Assembly: GCA_965277595.1 (NCBI GenBank) | Contig: CBDIDH010000002.1 | Coordinates: 3,224,001-3,288,000, forward strand | Length of the DNA stretch: 64,000 bases | Source of the DNA: CBDIDH01 sp965277595 | Lineage (GTDB): Bacteria > Planctomycetota > Planctomycetia > Isosphaerales > Isosphaeraceae | Reading direction: 5' to 3' | Part shown: positions 34,212 to 42,171 of the stretch, one piece after another | How the letters are laid out: every line of letters starts with the position of its first letter | Numbering within the stretch: position 1 is the stretch's first letter | Program-made: the position numbers and the translations under genes | Notes under the pieces: model-generated | Told to the model about the DNA's origin: nothing | What the model saw: the letters and a program-made list of their open reading frames with translations, nothing else | Databases searched by the model: none

Positions 34212-34343
34212 GGGCAGAGGGCAGAGGGCAGAGGGCAGAGGGCAGAGGGCAGAGGGCAGAGGGCAGAAAATCCCGGCCTTTGTCCTTTGCCCTCTGTCCT
34301 TTGCCCTCTGTCCTTTGTCCTTTGTCCTTTGTCCTTTGTCCTT
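34212..34343. repeat. Heptamer array with inverted counter-arm
   Basis: Eight perfect GGGCAGA units (34,212-34,267) are followed after a 10-bp spacer by about nine pyrimidine heptamers, TTTGTCC, TTTGCCC and TCTGTCC (34,278-34,342). The arms form an extended imperfect hairpin between the stop of the tungstoenzyme gene and the start of the helicase gene. Confidence 0.9.
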
Positions 34344-34350
34344 CAATCAA

Positions 34351-36228
34351 TCAAACCTTCACACTGTCCGCGATCGACCCGCCAAAGGCCGAGCCGGAAA
34401 GTCCAAGCGTAAGGCGAAGCTCGGGCGGCACGGTTCCAATCGCGGACCAGCCTCGGCCAGAATAATAGGCGGAGATCATCGCGTCGAGCCGAGCCCGAGA
34501 AAGCGAGGGGGGGCCGTCAATCGGCTTGGGGCCTTCGGTCAAGAAGCGAGAGGGCAAGGTGTCCTCGGCGGAGGTCCAACCTTCACGCGCGTTGACGAGC
34601 TTCCGCGCGTTGACGACCCGCTGGGAAAGCGTGTGCAGTTCGTCGGCGGTCACGTCCCAACCCGTCACGGCGCGAAGCATCGCGGCCGACTCGGCGTGGA
34701 GGTCGACAAAAACGCCTCGGAGGAACTTGCAAAGGATCAGGGAATCGATCAGGGCGGCCCGATCCTCGGTCTCGATCGCCAGCGGGGCCGACGCAACGCC
34801 GCCCCGGCGGCGATCCGCTCGCTCGGAAAAATCCGCCTCATACGCCCCTGATCGATTGTGGTCGGCGCCTCGGGTGCCGACGGCCAGGCCCAGGGCCATC
34901 GTGTGCAAGGCTCGCGGATCATAACCCGGTAACTCCAAACCTTTCACATGGGGCGCCAGACCGATCGCCTCTCCGCCGATCTCTTCCGAGGCCCGCCGAC
35001 TTCCCCGCGCCAGCAAGGCGCCGACCTTGCCTTCGCGGCCGACAATCGAATGAATTGCATCCAGCACCGCCGCGCCGTTGCCAAACCGGAGCATCCGGCC
35101 CGACGTTTCCAATCGGCCGTCGATCCAGCCGCGCTCGGCGCAATCCATCAAAAAGGCAATCGTCGCGCCCGAGGTGATCGTGTCCAGTCCCAAGGCATCG
35201 CAGGCGGCGGCCGCGCGAACGACCGCATCGGGATCGCTAACGCCACAAAGCGGACCGAGCGCGAAGAGCGTTTCGTATTCCATGCGGACGCCCGGCCGAT
35301 CGCTTCCTTTCACCTCATAAATATGCTCACAACCGATCGTGCAGGCGGCGCACGACGACCGCGCGACGCGACGCGACGGGCCGAGGTCGTCTCCAGCGGC
35401 GAGCGCCTCGACCCCTTCAAAATGGCCGGATTCGAAGTTGCGGGTCGGAAGGGCGTCAAAACGGTTGAAGACGAGAAGGTTGGCCACGGTTCCCAGACTC
35501 CGATATTTCTCGGTCGCCGGGCCAAACGAGCGGGCGGAGAGGTCGCGCGCGATCGCGACGGTCGCCTCGGGATCGAAGATCGGGGCGCGTCGGTCGCCTC
35601 GAACGGCGATCGCCTTGATTCGCTTCGAGCCGAGAACCGCGCCAAGACCGCCGCGCCCGGCGTGTCGGCCGTCGTGGCTGAGCGTGGCGAAGGGGATAAG
35701 CTGTTCGCCCGCAGGGCCGATCGAGGCAACCTGCCAGGTCGGTCCAAACTCGGCCCGCATCCGAGTTTCCGCATCCCGCGCGGACAGGCCCCAGAGATTG
35801 CCCGCCGGGCGCATGGTGACGACGGGTTCGTCAACGCCGTTGCCATCAATAAAGACGAGTGAGGGGAGGTCGCAACTTCCTTTGATCACAATCGCATCAA
35901 CACCCGCTCGCTTGGCGGCAATGGCGAAATGAGAGGATGAGAGCGCATCGCAGAGCCGCCCCGTCAACGGACTCAGGGCCACGACGGCGAACTTGGCCGA
36001 GGTTGTCAGCGGACTTCCCACCAGTGGACTGAGCGCGAAGACCAAGGCCGCGTCGGGGCCAAGCGGATCCGCGTTCGCGGGCGTCTCATGCGCCAGAATC
36101 CAGGTTCCCAGGCCGACGCCACCGAGAAAACCGCGAAGAATTGACTCATCGAGCGCGACGCAGCGCGACGTTCCGGCGCGGGCGTCGACGCGAAGATACC
36201 GGCCGTGATAGCCGCCGACGGTCGACAT
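34351..36228 (-). CDS. Aldehyde:ferredoxin oxidoreductase-type tungstoenzyme
   Basis: 625 residues, standard for the AOR family, which oxidises aldehydes or related substrates using a bis-pyranopterin tungsten cofactor and a [4Fe-4S] cluster. Motifs: GGVGLGTWIL and SPLVGSPLTTSAKFAVVALSP in domain 1 with GRHAGRGGLGAVLGSKRIKAI, cluster cysteines CAACTIGCEH (about residues 292-301) and a late Cys in DSLILCKFLRG, and GTRGADHNRSG in domain 3. The MoaD-like gene lies immediately upstream (3-bp gap). No dedicated ferredoxin or tungstate transporter is visible in the window. Substrate unknown. Confidence 0.9.
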   Translation of the reverse strand: MSTVGGYHGRYLRVDARAGTSRCVALDESILRGFLGGVGLGTWILAHETPANADPLGPDAALVFALSPLVGSPLTTSAKFAVVALSPLTGRLCDALSSSHFAIAAKRAGVDAIVIKGSCDLPSLVFIDGNGVDEPVVTMRPAGNLWGLSARDAETRMRAEFGPTWQVASIGPAGEQLIPFATLSHDGRHAGRGGLGAVLGSKRIKAIAVRGDRRAPIFDPEATVAIARDLSARSFGPATEKYRSLGTVANLLVFNRFDALPTRNFESGHFEGVEALAAGDDLGPSRRVARSSCAACTIGCEHIYEVKGSDRPGVRMEYETLFALGPLCGVSDPDAVVRAAAACDALGLDTITSGATIAFLMDCAERGWIDGRLETSGRMLRFGNGAAVLDAIHSIVGREGKVGALLARGSRRASEEIGGEAIGLAPHVKGLELPGYDPRALHTMALGLAVGTRGADHNRSGAYEADFSERADRRRGGVASAPLAIETEDRAALIDSLILCKFLRGVFVDLHAESAAMLRAVTGWDVTADELHTLSQRVVNARKLVNAREGWTSAEDTLPSRFLTEGPKPIDGPPSLSRARLDAMISAYYSGRGWSAIGTVPPELRLTLGLSGSAFGGSIADSVKV

Positions 36229-36231
36229 TGG

Positions 36232-36492
36232 TCAACCCCCCACGTCGGCGGATAGCAAGATCAAAATATCGCCCGAAACAAGAGGTGTTTCCGGTTCCGA
36301 GACGAACCGCTCTCCATTCAGGCTGAGGCGAAACGAAGGGCCGAGGCGTCCTTCATTCACGACCGGACCGGCCAGCTTCGGGCAGGCGTGAACCAGGCCG
36401 GCGAGGGCTTCCAATACGGTCGACGCATCGACAGTGACCCGGCTCATTCCGGCCCGAATGCGGGGGACGCCATAAAGCTCGAACGTCACCAC
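36232..36492 (-). CDS. MoaD/ThiS-like sulfur carrier
   Basis: An 86-residue ubiquitin-like protein starting at GTG 36492 or 36489 and ending in the required Gly-Gly (LLSADVGG). The C-terminal LSGDILILLS-type strand (VSGDILILLSADVGG) is diagnostic. Such proteins donate sulfur for pyranopterin synthesis. Adjacency to the AOR gene is a common pairing and suggests a dedicated carrier for this enzyme's cofactor. Confidence 0.85.
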   Translation of the reverse strand: MVTFELYGVPRIRAGMSRVTVDASTVLEALAGLVHACPKLAGPVVNEGRLGPSFRLSLNGERFVSEPETPLVSGDILILLSADVGG

Positions 36493-36647
36493 GTGGACCG
36501 ACTTTCATTTTGGTGTTCACCCGGGTGGGTCAGATCGATAGTGACCTTTGGGAACGCCAGGCGGCCTGAAGAGGTTTCCGCAACCACGGTGCGGTGCGGA
36601 AGGGCCGAGAGCCGTCGCGTTTGCCAGAGAATAAAGGGGCAGGCCAC

Positions 36648-37058
36648 GTGTTCAACCCATCCGGTTTGTATTCGACCGACGCCGAAGTTGTCGTGACCCC
36701 GCTGCAACGCCTGGTCTCGGCCTCGAAAAACGCGATGGCTCTGGCCTGTGAGTCGGTCGGCCGAACGCCCCTGGTTTCCCGAGCCTTTGAACGGCTCGAC
36801 GAGCGAATCGCCCGCGGAAAACGTCAGGCGCTTGGCCGGTCGGCCTGGCTCGTGAGCTGGCAGCGCAGGCCGGACGGTCAGTGGCTTGCTCGCCTTTCGG
36901 GTCCCAAGCTCGCCCGGACGATCGAACGGTCGGCCTGGACGCGGACCTTTGCGATTCACAAGACCGCGCGGGTGGTGGATCGCATCCGCGTCTTTCAGAC
37001 CACCGCGCGAGCCTACCCGGGGCTTGACCCGGATTCTCGGCGCGCCGGCACACCTTGA
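36648..37058 (+). CDS. Hypothetical protein (136 residues)
   Basis: GTG at 36648 follows AAGGGGCAGG. The product is basic, with regular amphipathic stretches (LVSASKNAMALACESVG; RAFERLDERIARGKRQ) and a W-rich segment (SAWLVSWQRRPDGQW). Composition favours coding on this strand over the opposite long frame. No family recognised, moderate confidence only. Confidence 0.45.
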   Translation: MFNPSGLYSTDAEVVVTPLQRLVSASKNAMALACESVGRTPLVSRAFERLDERIARGKRQALGRSAWLVSWQRRPDGQWLARLSGPKLARTIERSAWTRTFAIHKTARVVDRIRVFQTTARAYPGLDPDSRRAGTP

Positions 37059-37149
37059 ACACATTGACCTTCCCGCCTTTTTCCCTCCGGAAATCATTTT
37101 CACTCCTGGGACCTTGATTGTCCACCTTCACTCCCTTTTTGAGGCCGCG

Positions 37150-38241
37150 ATGGCATTGAACCCGTTCCGAGCCGCGATCGGTCAGACTGGCATGCGTGCG
37201 TTTCACCACGAATCGTCGTTTAAACCCGAGGCCGACGCGGCTCTCGGACGCTTCCAGGCGCTCAGGGACGACCTGGAATCGATGGTCAAGCGCGGCAACC
37301 TGACCGTCAAGGTCGCCCGCCAGAAAGCCGAGGCCGCCGCGGCGCAACTCAAGGTCGACCTGGAAAAGAAGGCCGAGGGGTTCAGCCCGGTGCCTCGCGT
37401 CTTTCTCGATCGCCTGGTCGAGACCAGCAACGCCCGACTCCGATCGCGCGATCGGATGTCGGTCGAGGGCCTTCAGCGCGAGACGAACCGACTCTTGCGG
37501 CAGACCCTGATTGAACAGCAACTGTTGAACAGGGCGTCCGAGTTCGAAGGGAAGACCTTCGTCCGGTCGTTCACCGGCGGTCAGCCCGCGCCGACGCTCG
37601 ACTCGCTTCTGACCTTTCACGAAACCTCGACCCATGCCGGTGACGACGCCGCTCGCGAATGGTCGCGCCGACAACTGGAATCGATGCGGAACCGCGTCAG
37701 CGATCCCGCCGATCAGCGCAGGATTGACCTCGCATGCGATCGCCCCGACTCGGTCAATCCCCGGCTCGTCGCCTCGTACATGGAAGCGATCCAGAATGAC
37801 GAAGGGGGTCAGGTCGAGCCGTTCGTGGAAAACGCGATCGCGTCGCACGATGCGAATGCCTGCGTCGCCGCCTTTCTCCTCGCCCGCGAGGAGCCCAAAG
37901 GGGCGGCCGTTCGCTGGGTCCGCGAGGTCTTGAACGGCCTTCACGAATTTCCCGACGCGGCGCTCAGCACCCTGAGAGCGATCGAGGCCGAGGCCCGAGG
38001 CGAGGATGCCGAGGCCGCCCGTTCGCAGGTCGATTACGCCGTCGCGCTGGCCGAGGCGCAGGTTCGCTTCTCGGGCGTCGAGGCGCCAACCGACGAGGAG
38101 CTTGCCCGCCAGGATCGAATCCGGGCCAAGCCCGTTGCCCGACTCGGCCAGCCGATCGGCCTGGGCCTGGACCGTCGAGGCTACGACCTCGACGCCCTGG
38201 CCGACCAGATTTCCGAAGGGCTTGACGACGAGGCCGAGTAA
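37150..38241 (+). CDS. Coiled-coil protein of unknown function (363 residues)
   Basis: ATG 37150 (MALNPFRAAIGQTG) is preferred to an upstream frame extension. Residues 20-130 are a charged helical region rich in Ala/Glu/Lys/Gln, predicted coiled coil (LRDDLESMVKRGNLTVKVAR, then QKAEAAAAQLKVDLEKKAEG). A helical middle follows, with a C-terminal acidic end (LADQISEGLDDEAE). Cytoplasmic by lack of signal. Not a recognised family. A 624-codon frame on the opposite strand is a shadow. Confidence 0.65.
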   Translation: MALNPFRAAIGQTGMRAFHHESSFKPEADAALGRFQALRDDLESMVKRGNLTVKVARQKAEAAAAQLKVDLEKKAEGFSPVPRVFLDRLVETSNARLRSRDRMSVEGLQRETNRLLRQTLIEQQLLNRASEFEGKTFVRSFTGGQPAPTLDSLLTFHETSTHAGDDAAREWSRRQLESMRNRVSDPADQRRIDLACDRPDSVNPRLVASYMEAIQNDEGGQVEPFVENAIASHDANACVAAFLLAREEPKGAAVRWVREVLNGLHEFPDAALSTLRAIEAEARGEDAEAARSQVDYAVALAEAQVRFSGVEAPTDEELARQDRIRAKPVARLGQPIGLGLDRRGYDLDALADQISEGLDDEAE

Positions 38242-38335
38242 TTCCGCGCGGAGCGTCGGACCGACCGCGGCGCTCTGAATTTTCCCTTGGATTTTGCGTT
38301 GCGAGCTTCCCCCGAAGTCAAAGGGCTGACCCGAT

Positions 38336-39226
38336 ATGGCCGTGCTGCCGGACGCCTGGTTAGGCGTGATTAACGACGTGCTTGACTCCCCCACGGCCTG
38401 GCGGTCGCCCGCGAAGATTGCCGAGGCGCTCGGCCTCGGCGTCGAGGAGACGGCGGATCGGCTCTGCGACCTCGACCTGGCCGGCTGGTTGACGGTCTGG
38501 GAATCGGAATCCGGTCCGCTCGTCACCCTTTCGCCGCTCGCGGCTCAGCGCCTTGACGTCCGACTCGTCGAGGTCGGCCCGAGCGCGACGCCGCGGTGGG
38601 CACGCGCCGGTGAACCCGATCCGCCGTCGATTCGATCGAAGAATGTTTGCCTGAGCGAGCGCGCCGCCTCGCTTGAGTTTCTCCGCGATCCCGGCATGCT
38701 TCCCGATCAGGCCGCCGAGCGTGGTGAACGTGCCGAGATCCGGGCCTTGAGCCTTCAAAAGAAGGCTCTTTTGCCGAGAACCTTGACACGCGAGGAACTC
38801 CCGCGGCCGACCGTCCTCGTCGGCCTGAGCCTGACACCCTGGCCCGGTCCCAACCTCGAAACCGGGTCGATCTGCCCGGCCTGTGGCGGCGGCCCGCTCG
38901 GCCCACAGATGTACTGCCTGTATTGCGACCGCTGGGGCTTTGATCCGGCGGACCTGACAGGGATCGAAACCCGGTCGTTGGTCTTGAACGCGGATTCGCC
39001 ACGCCCACGACCTCGGGGCGCTGACACTCCGGCATTCGAACAGGCTCAGGCCGAACGCCTTCGCGCCCGGCGCAAGGCCAAACGACAACTCCGCCACGGG
39101 ACCCGCTTCGAAGCCGACCGCTTACGAAAGCAGAAGCCGGTGAGTCAACAGTCTTCGAACGAAAGTCTCCCCAGGCTCATCCCGCTCTCTTCACCACCGA
39201 AAGGTCATTCCCGGTCTCATTCCTGA
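38336..39226 (+). CDS. Winged-helix and zinc-ribbon hypothetical protein (296 residues)
   Basis: Residues 10-60 resemble a winged helix (SPAKIAEALGLGVEETADRL then DLDLAGWLTVWE). A zinc ribbon CPACGGGPLGPQMYCLYCDRW (split: CPACGGGPLG-PQMYCLYCDRW) lies about residues 180-200. The C-terminal 70 residues are basic and disordered. Likely a DNA- or RNA-binding regulator. Unknown partner; 95 bp after the coiled-coil gene on the same strand. Confidence 0.6.
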   Translation: MAVLPDAWLGVINDVLDSPTAWRSPAKIAEALGLGVEETADRLCDLDLAGWLTVWESESGPLVTLSPLAAQRLDVRLVEVGPSATPRWARAGEPDPPSIRSKNVCLSERAASLEFLRDPGMLPDQAAERGERAEIRALSLQKKALLPRTLTREELPRPTVLVGLSLTPWPGPNLETGSICPACGGGPLGPQMYCLYCDRWGFDPADLTGIETRSLVLNADSPRPRPRGADTPAFEQAQAERLRARRKAKRQLRHGTRFEADRLRKQKPVSQQSSNESLPRLIPLSSPPKGHSRSHS

Positions 39227-39259
39227 GGAGGCCCACCGTCAACTTCTCAAACCACCCGC

Positions 39260-39463
39260 TCATTTGGGCGGGTTCACCATGCCCCCGCTCGCCTTGGCGC
39301 TGTTCTTGATCTCGCTCAGATTCGATTTTGTCGTGGGCATGCCGCCCAGGCCGTTATCGGGACTGGCGTTGGAGACGGGACCTGGTTGAATCCCTCCGGA
39401 GTCACATCCGGCGAAGAGGTACGTGAGCACGGCGAGGGCACAGGCGGTTCGGACGAATCGCAT
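39260..39463 (-). CDS. Small lipoprotein after DUF1559 gene
   Basis: 67 residues from ATG 39463, which has AGGAGG upstream. Signal MRFVRTACALAVLTYLFAG then Cys20 (lipobox LFAGC). The mature peptide is short, Gly/Ser/Asn/Pro-rich. Small lipoproteins directly downstream of DUF1559 genes are frequent in planctomycetes; function unknown. Confidence 0.75.
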   Translation of the reverse strand: MRFVRTACALAVLTYLFAGCDSGGIQPGPVSNASPDNGLGGMPTTKSNLSEIKNSAKASGGMVNPPK

Positions 39464-39494
39464 CGGAATGAGCCTCCTGACGATGTGTGGCCGA

Positions 39495-39534
39495 GACCGC
39501 CGTTGACAGGAATTGTCAGTCGTCTCCGGCGGTC
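39495..39534. repeat. Hairpin with GACCGCCG arms (1)
   Basis: GACCGCCG at 39,495-39,502 pairs with CGGCGGTC at 39,527-39,534; inside lies a second dyad TGACA/TGTCA. It lies just upstream of the small lipoprotein gene. Confidence 0.6.
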
Positions 39535-39620
39535 AAGTCGGGGTGATTCGAGATTCTCCAGAAAACGAGGCGCATCCGCAACCGAAAAGAACGCGGAAAC
39601 GAGCATGAAGCCAGAATTAC

Positions 39621-39658
39621 GACCGCCGGGCCGGGGATTGGTCCCAGGTCCGGCGGTC
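39621..39658. repeat. Hairpin with GACCGCCGG arms (2)
   Basis: GACCGCCGG at 39,621-39,629 pairs with CCGGCGGTC at 39,650-39,658. It carries the same arm word as the hairpin 90 bp away. It lies just after the DUF1559 stop codon and may attenuate transcription into the lipoprotein gene. Confidence 0.6.
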
Positions 39659-39699
39659 GCCGCTTGAAAAAATCAGGCGAGCGGCAAGGCCCTGATGAA

Positions 39700-40821
39700 T
39701 CAGTACGCGTTGGCGTCGACAACCTCGCCCTGGTTGCGGGTTCCGATGCCCCACCAGGTCGCCAGGCTGATCGAGTTCTTGATGAACTTCACCGAGCCAT
39801 CGGCAAAGCCGATGTTGACACCGCCCGAGTGCTTGCTACTTGGCGGCAGGCTGTCCTGAGCTGAGCCCCAGCTTCCGTCAAAGGCGTTGGTCGCGTTGCA
39901 CATCGGCGTGTTGGGGGTGCCGACGTGATTGTAGCGATTTGAGCAATAGCGCCAGGGATAGGCGAGGGTCCAGTTGTACCCGACGAGGTTCGTCTGAACC
40001 ATGGCCGTTGCGGGGGTCAACGCCTTGCAGGCGTTGATCAGCGCGAGGCTCTGGGTCGGGTCGTTCTGGTTGATCGTGACCGAGACGCCCGACGGAAAAA
40101 TCGCGCGAGACTGGTCGGGCGAACCGATTCTCACGGCGGGGTTTCCCGCCAGACCGATCAGGTGTTCGCTGAACATCGCCGTGTTCGAGGTGCCGTCGGT
40201 CACCGATTCGGTGCCGATGGCGCTCGCCTGCCCGGCGTTGCCAGTATCACCCCACGGGTTTTCAATAATGATGCCCGAGAATGTGCGGACCGAGCCCGGA
40301 CCGCCCCAGTTCCCGACGTAGTTCAAGGTTCCCTGCCCTTGCGGAGGAATCTTCACGCTCTCGGACGGGCAGAGCAAGGCGGCAATCTGGGTGTTGTAAA
40401 CGGTCGAGTTGACGAGATTCTGTCCGCTCGGGTCGTTCCAGCCGAAGTTGAAGTTAAAGGCGTTGAAGATCGCCTGCTGTTCAAACTGCGGGGCCATCAT
40501 GATCGTCCAGCCGAAGCTCCATTCGCTGGAGCCGTAGCCGCGTTCGCCCTTGGCGCCACTTCCATTGCTGCCGGCGGGGTACATGTCGCCGAGCGGAAAG
40601 ACATTGTTGGCCGACAAATAGTTGTGGGCGGCCAGTCCGAGTTGTTTCAGGTTGTTCACGCACTGGGCGCGACGAGCCGCCTCACGCGCGGCCTGAACGG
40701 CGGGAAGCAACAGCGCGATCAGCACGGCGATGATTGCGATCACCACCAGAAGCTCAATCAGTGTAAACGCGCGTGGACGATGCGTGGATACACGCGAGCC
40801 GCCTTCGAACGGGATGTTCAC
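39700..40821 (-). CDS. DUF1559 pseudopilin-like protein
   Basis: 373 residues. The prepilin-type start RAFTLIELLVVIAIIAVLIALLLPAVQAA (cleavage/methylation motif FTLIE with a hydrophobic helix) is followed by REAARRAQCVNNLKQLGLA and the C-terminal IGFADGSVKFIK motif characteristic of DUF1559 (H-x9-DG type). This family is strongly expanded in planctomycetes and is thought to assemble at the cell surface through type II/IV pilus-like machinery. Confidence 0.93.
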   Translation of the reverse strand: MNIPFEGGSRVSTHRPRAFTLIELLVVIAIIAVLIALLLPAVQAAREAARRAQCVNNLKQLGLAAHNYLSANNVFPLGDMYPAGSNGSGAKGERGYGSSEWSFGWTIMMAPQFEQQAIFNAFNFNFGWNDPSGQNLVNSTVYNTQIAALLCPSESVKIPPQGQGTLNYVGNWGGPGSVRTFSGIIIENPWGDTGNAGQASAIGTESVTDGTSNTAMFSEHLIGLAGNPAVRIGSPDQSRAIFPSGVSVTINQNDPTQSLALINACKALTPATAMVQTNLVGYNWTLAYPWRYCSNRYNHVGTPNTPMCNATNAFDGSWGSAQDSLPPSSKHSGGVNIGFADGSVKFIKNSISLATWWGIGTRNQGEVVDANAY

Positions 40822-41337
40822 GAGAAACTCCCTTCCGCCGAAAGAATAGAAGACACCCGAGCCGGGAATGAGGAAGTGTGCCGGTGAAACTGTTGTGGAA
40901 TTTCACCAGTTCGAACAATGGTAAATGCTGACCACGGACTTGTCCAGACGCATCTCTCGCAATTTGCGAGCAAGTGTCGAACAAACGGCCGAGGCATGAT
41001 TGTCGCGTCCTCAAAGTCGCTTCTCGTCGTCAATATTGGCGCAACCGGCAGACTCTCTCGGGCCGATGTGCGTGCGATCAGGAACGTGGAAATGAAAGGA
41101 CCAAATGGTTTATTCTTGGGAAACGGACAGATCCATTTCGCGAAGTCCATGCTAAATGGATTTCATCAAATGAATTGTCTTTGATTATCAATTTGTTCAG
41201 GAGACATCGAGGCTCGGCGTTGGCAAGTCGTCTCGCTTTTGATTATAATTCCTTGCGGACCGGCGTTTGGGTTTGCGACCGGCGCCTTGTTTTCAGGACA
41301 TATTGAATCGGGCCACTCTCTCGCGAAGGACGGTTTC
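40822..41337. other. Intergenic region between divergent genes
   Basis: 516 bp without a convincing gene; lower GC than its surroundings between 40,900 and 41,300. Should hold promoters for the DUF1559 gene and the acidic-protein gene. Confidence 0.5.
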
Positions 41338-41859
41338 ATGGCTGGGAAACCGCTGAATCGACTTGAACTGCGCCGCCAGAGCGACGCCGCCGAACCTCTC
41401 GATCCGATGGAAGATGAATCGGATGACGTCGCCGAAGATCTGGACGACGATGACTCTGGCGAGAAAAAGCCCAAGAAAAAGCCCAAGGCCGCGGCCAAGG
41501 CCAAGGTAAAGGCCGTCAAGGCGGTCAAGCCCGCGGCCCGAATGCGGATCGTCTGGACGGTGTTGAACGACGCCTTCAAGGCCGTCGGCACCTTTGAATA
41601 CGCCCAGAAAGAGGCCGCGGAGGCCCGCGCCGCCGAACTGACCGCCAAAGGCAAGGGGACTCACTTCGTCCAGAAGACCAAGGAGCCGATGCCCGACAAC
41701 GCCCCCGGCCTCGGCGCCGCGATTCCTCGACCCGAAGTCGCTCCGGCCCCGGTCGTCGTCAAGGAAGCCGCCGCCGCCGCGATCGAGGACGACGATGAGA
41801 CGGACGATGACGACGAGGATTCGGAGGCGGAACCCGAAGAAGAGAGCGACGAGGAATAA
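41338..41859 (+). CDS. Acidic/basic low-complexity protein (173 residues)
   Basis: ATG 41338 with AAGGAC upstream. An acidic start (EDESDDVAEDLDDDDSGE), a Lys/Ala-rich segment (KKPKKKPKAAAKAKVKAVKA), a short globular part of about 55 residues (RIVWTVLNDAFKAVGTFEY onward) and an acidic end (DDDETDDDDEDSEAEPEEES). The globular part could bind nucleic acid while the tails are disordered. Unknown function. Confidence 0.65.
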   Translation: MAGKPLNRLELRRQSDAAEPLDPMEDESDDVAEDLDDDDSGEKKPKKKPKAAAKAKVKAVKAVKPAARMRIVWTVLNDAFKAVGTFEYAQKEAAEARAAELTAKGKGTHFVQKTKEPMPDNAPGLGAAIPRPEVAPAPVVVKEAAAAAIEDDDETDDDDEDSEAEPEEESDEE

Positions 41860-41902
41860 CGAGATGGGCAACCCGCCCCTCCCTGGCCAGACAACTCGAT
41901 GA

Positions 41903-41945
41903 CCCTGGAAAGACAACCTGCGCCGGCCTTTCCGGGGTCTCTGTT
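41903..41945 (+). terminator. Rho-independent-type terminator
   Basis: CCCTGGAAAG (41,903-41,912) pairs with CTTTCCGGGG (41,928-41,937) and is followed by a T-rich run (TCTCTGTTTGTTTTC). It is placed 44 bp after the stop of the acidic-protein gene. Confidence 0.65.
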
Positions 41946-42171
41946 TGTTTTCTCAAGTGTCCGCGATTTCGGTCAACGTGGCTTCCAGGACCGGTGCCCG
42001 CCGCCTGTTCATGGTCCGCGGGCGTGAATGAGACCCCCCCAACCTTTCGTTTGACACGATGCGAGGGACGATTCCGAAAGCGAGCGGGGCCAGGTCCGGC
42101 GGTTGGTCGACCGCGCGTCCCTGGCCCGTTGGAAGGGATAAAATGCCTTCGCTGTTGTCGCTCTTCTGAGG

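Noticed and set aside
36652..38526. 624-codon open frame on the minus strand
   Set aside because: Shadow of the 363-residue coiled-coil gene and its neighbours. Low-complexity peptide with no start signal.
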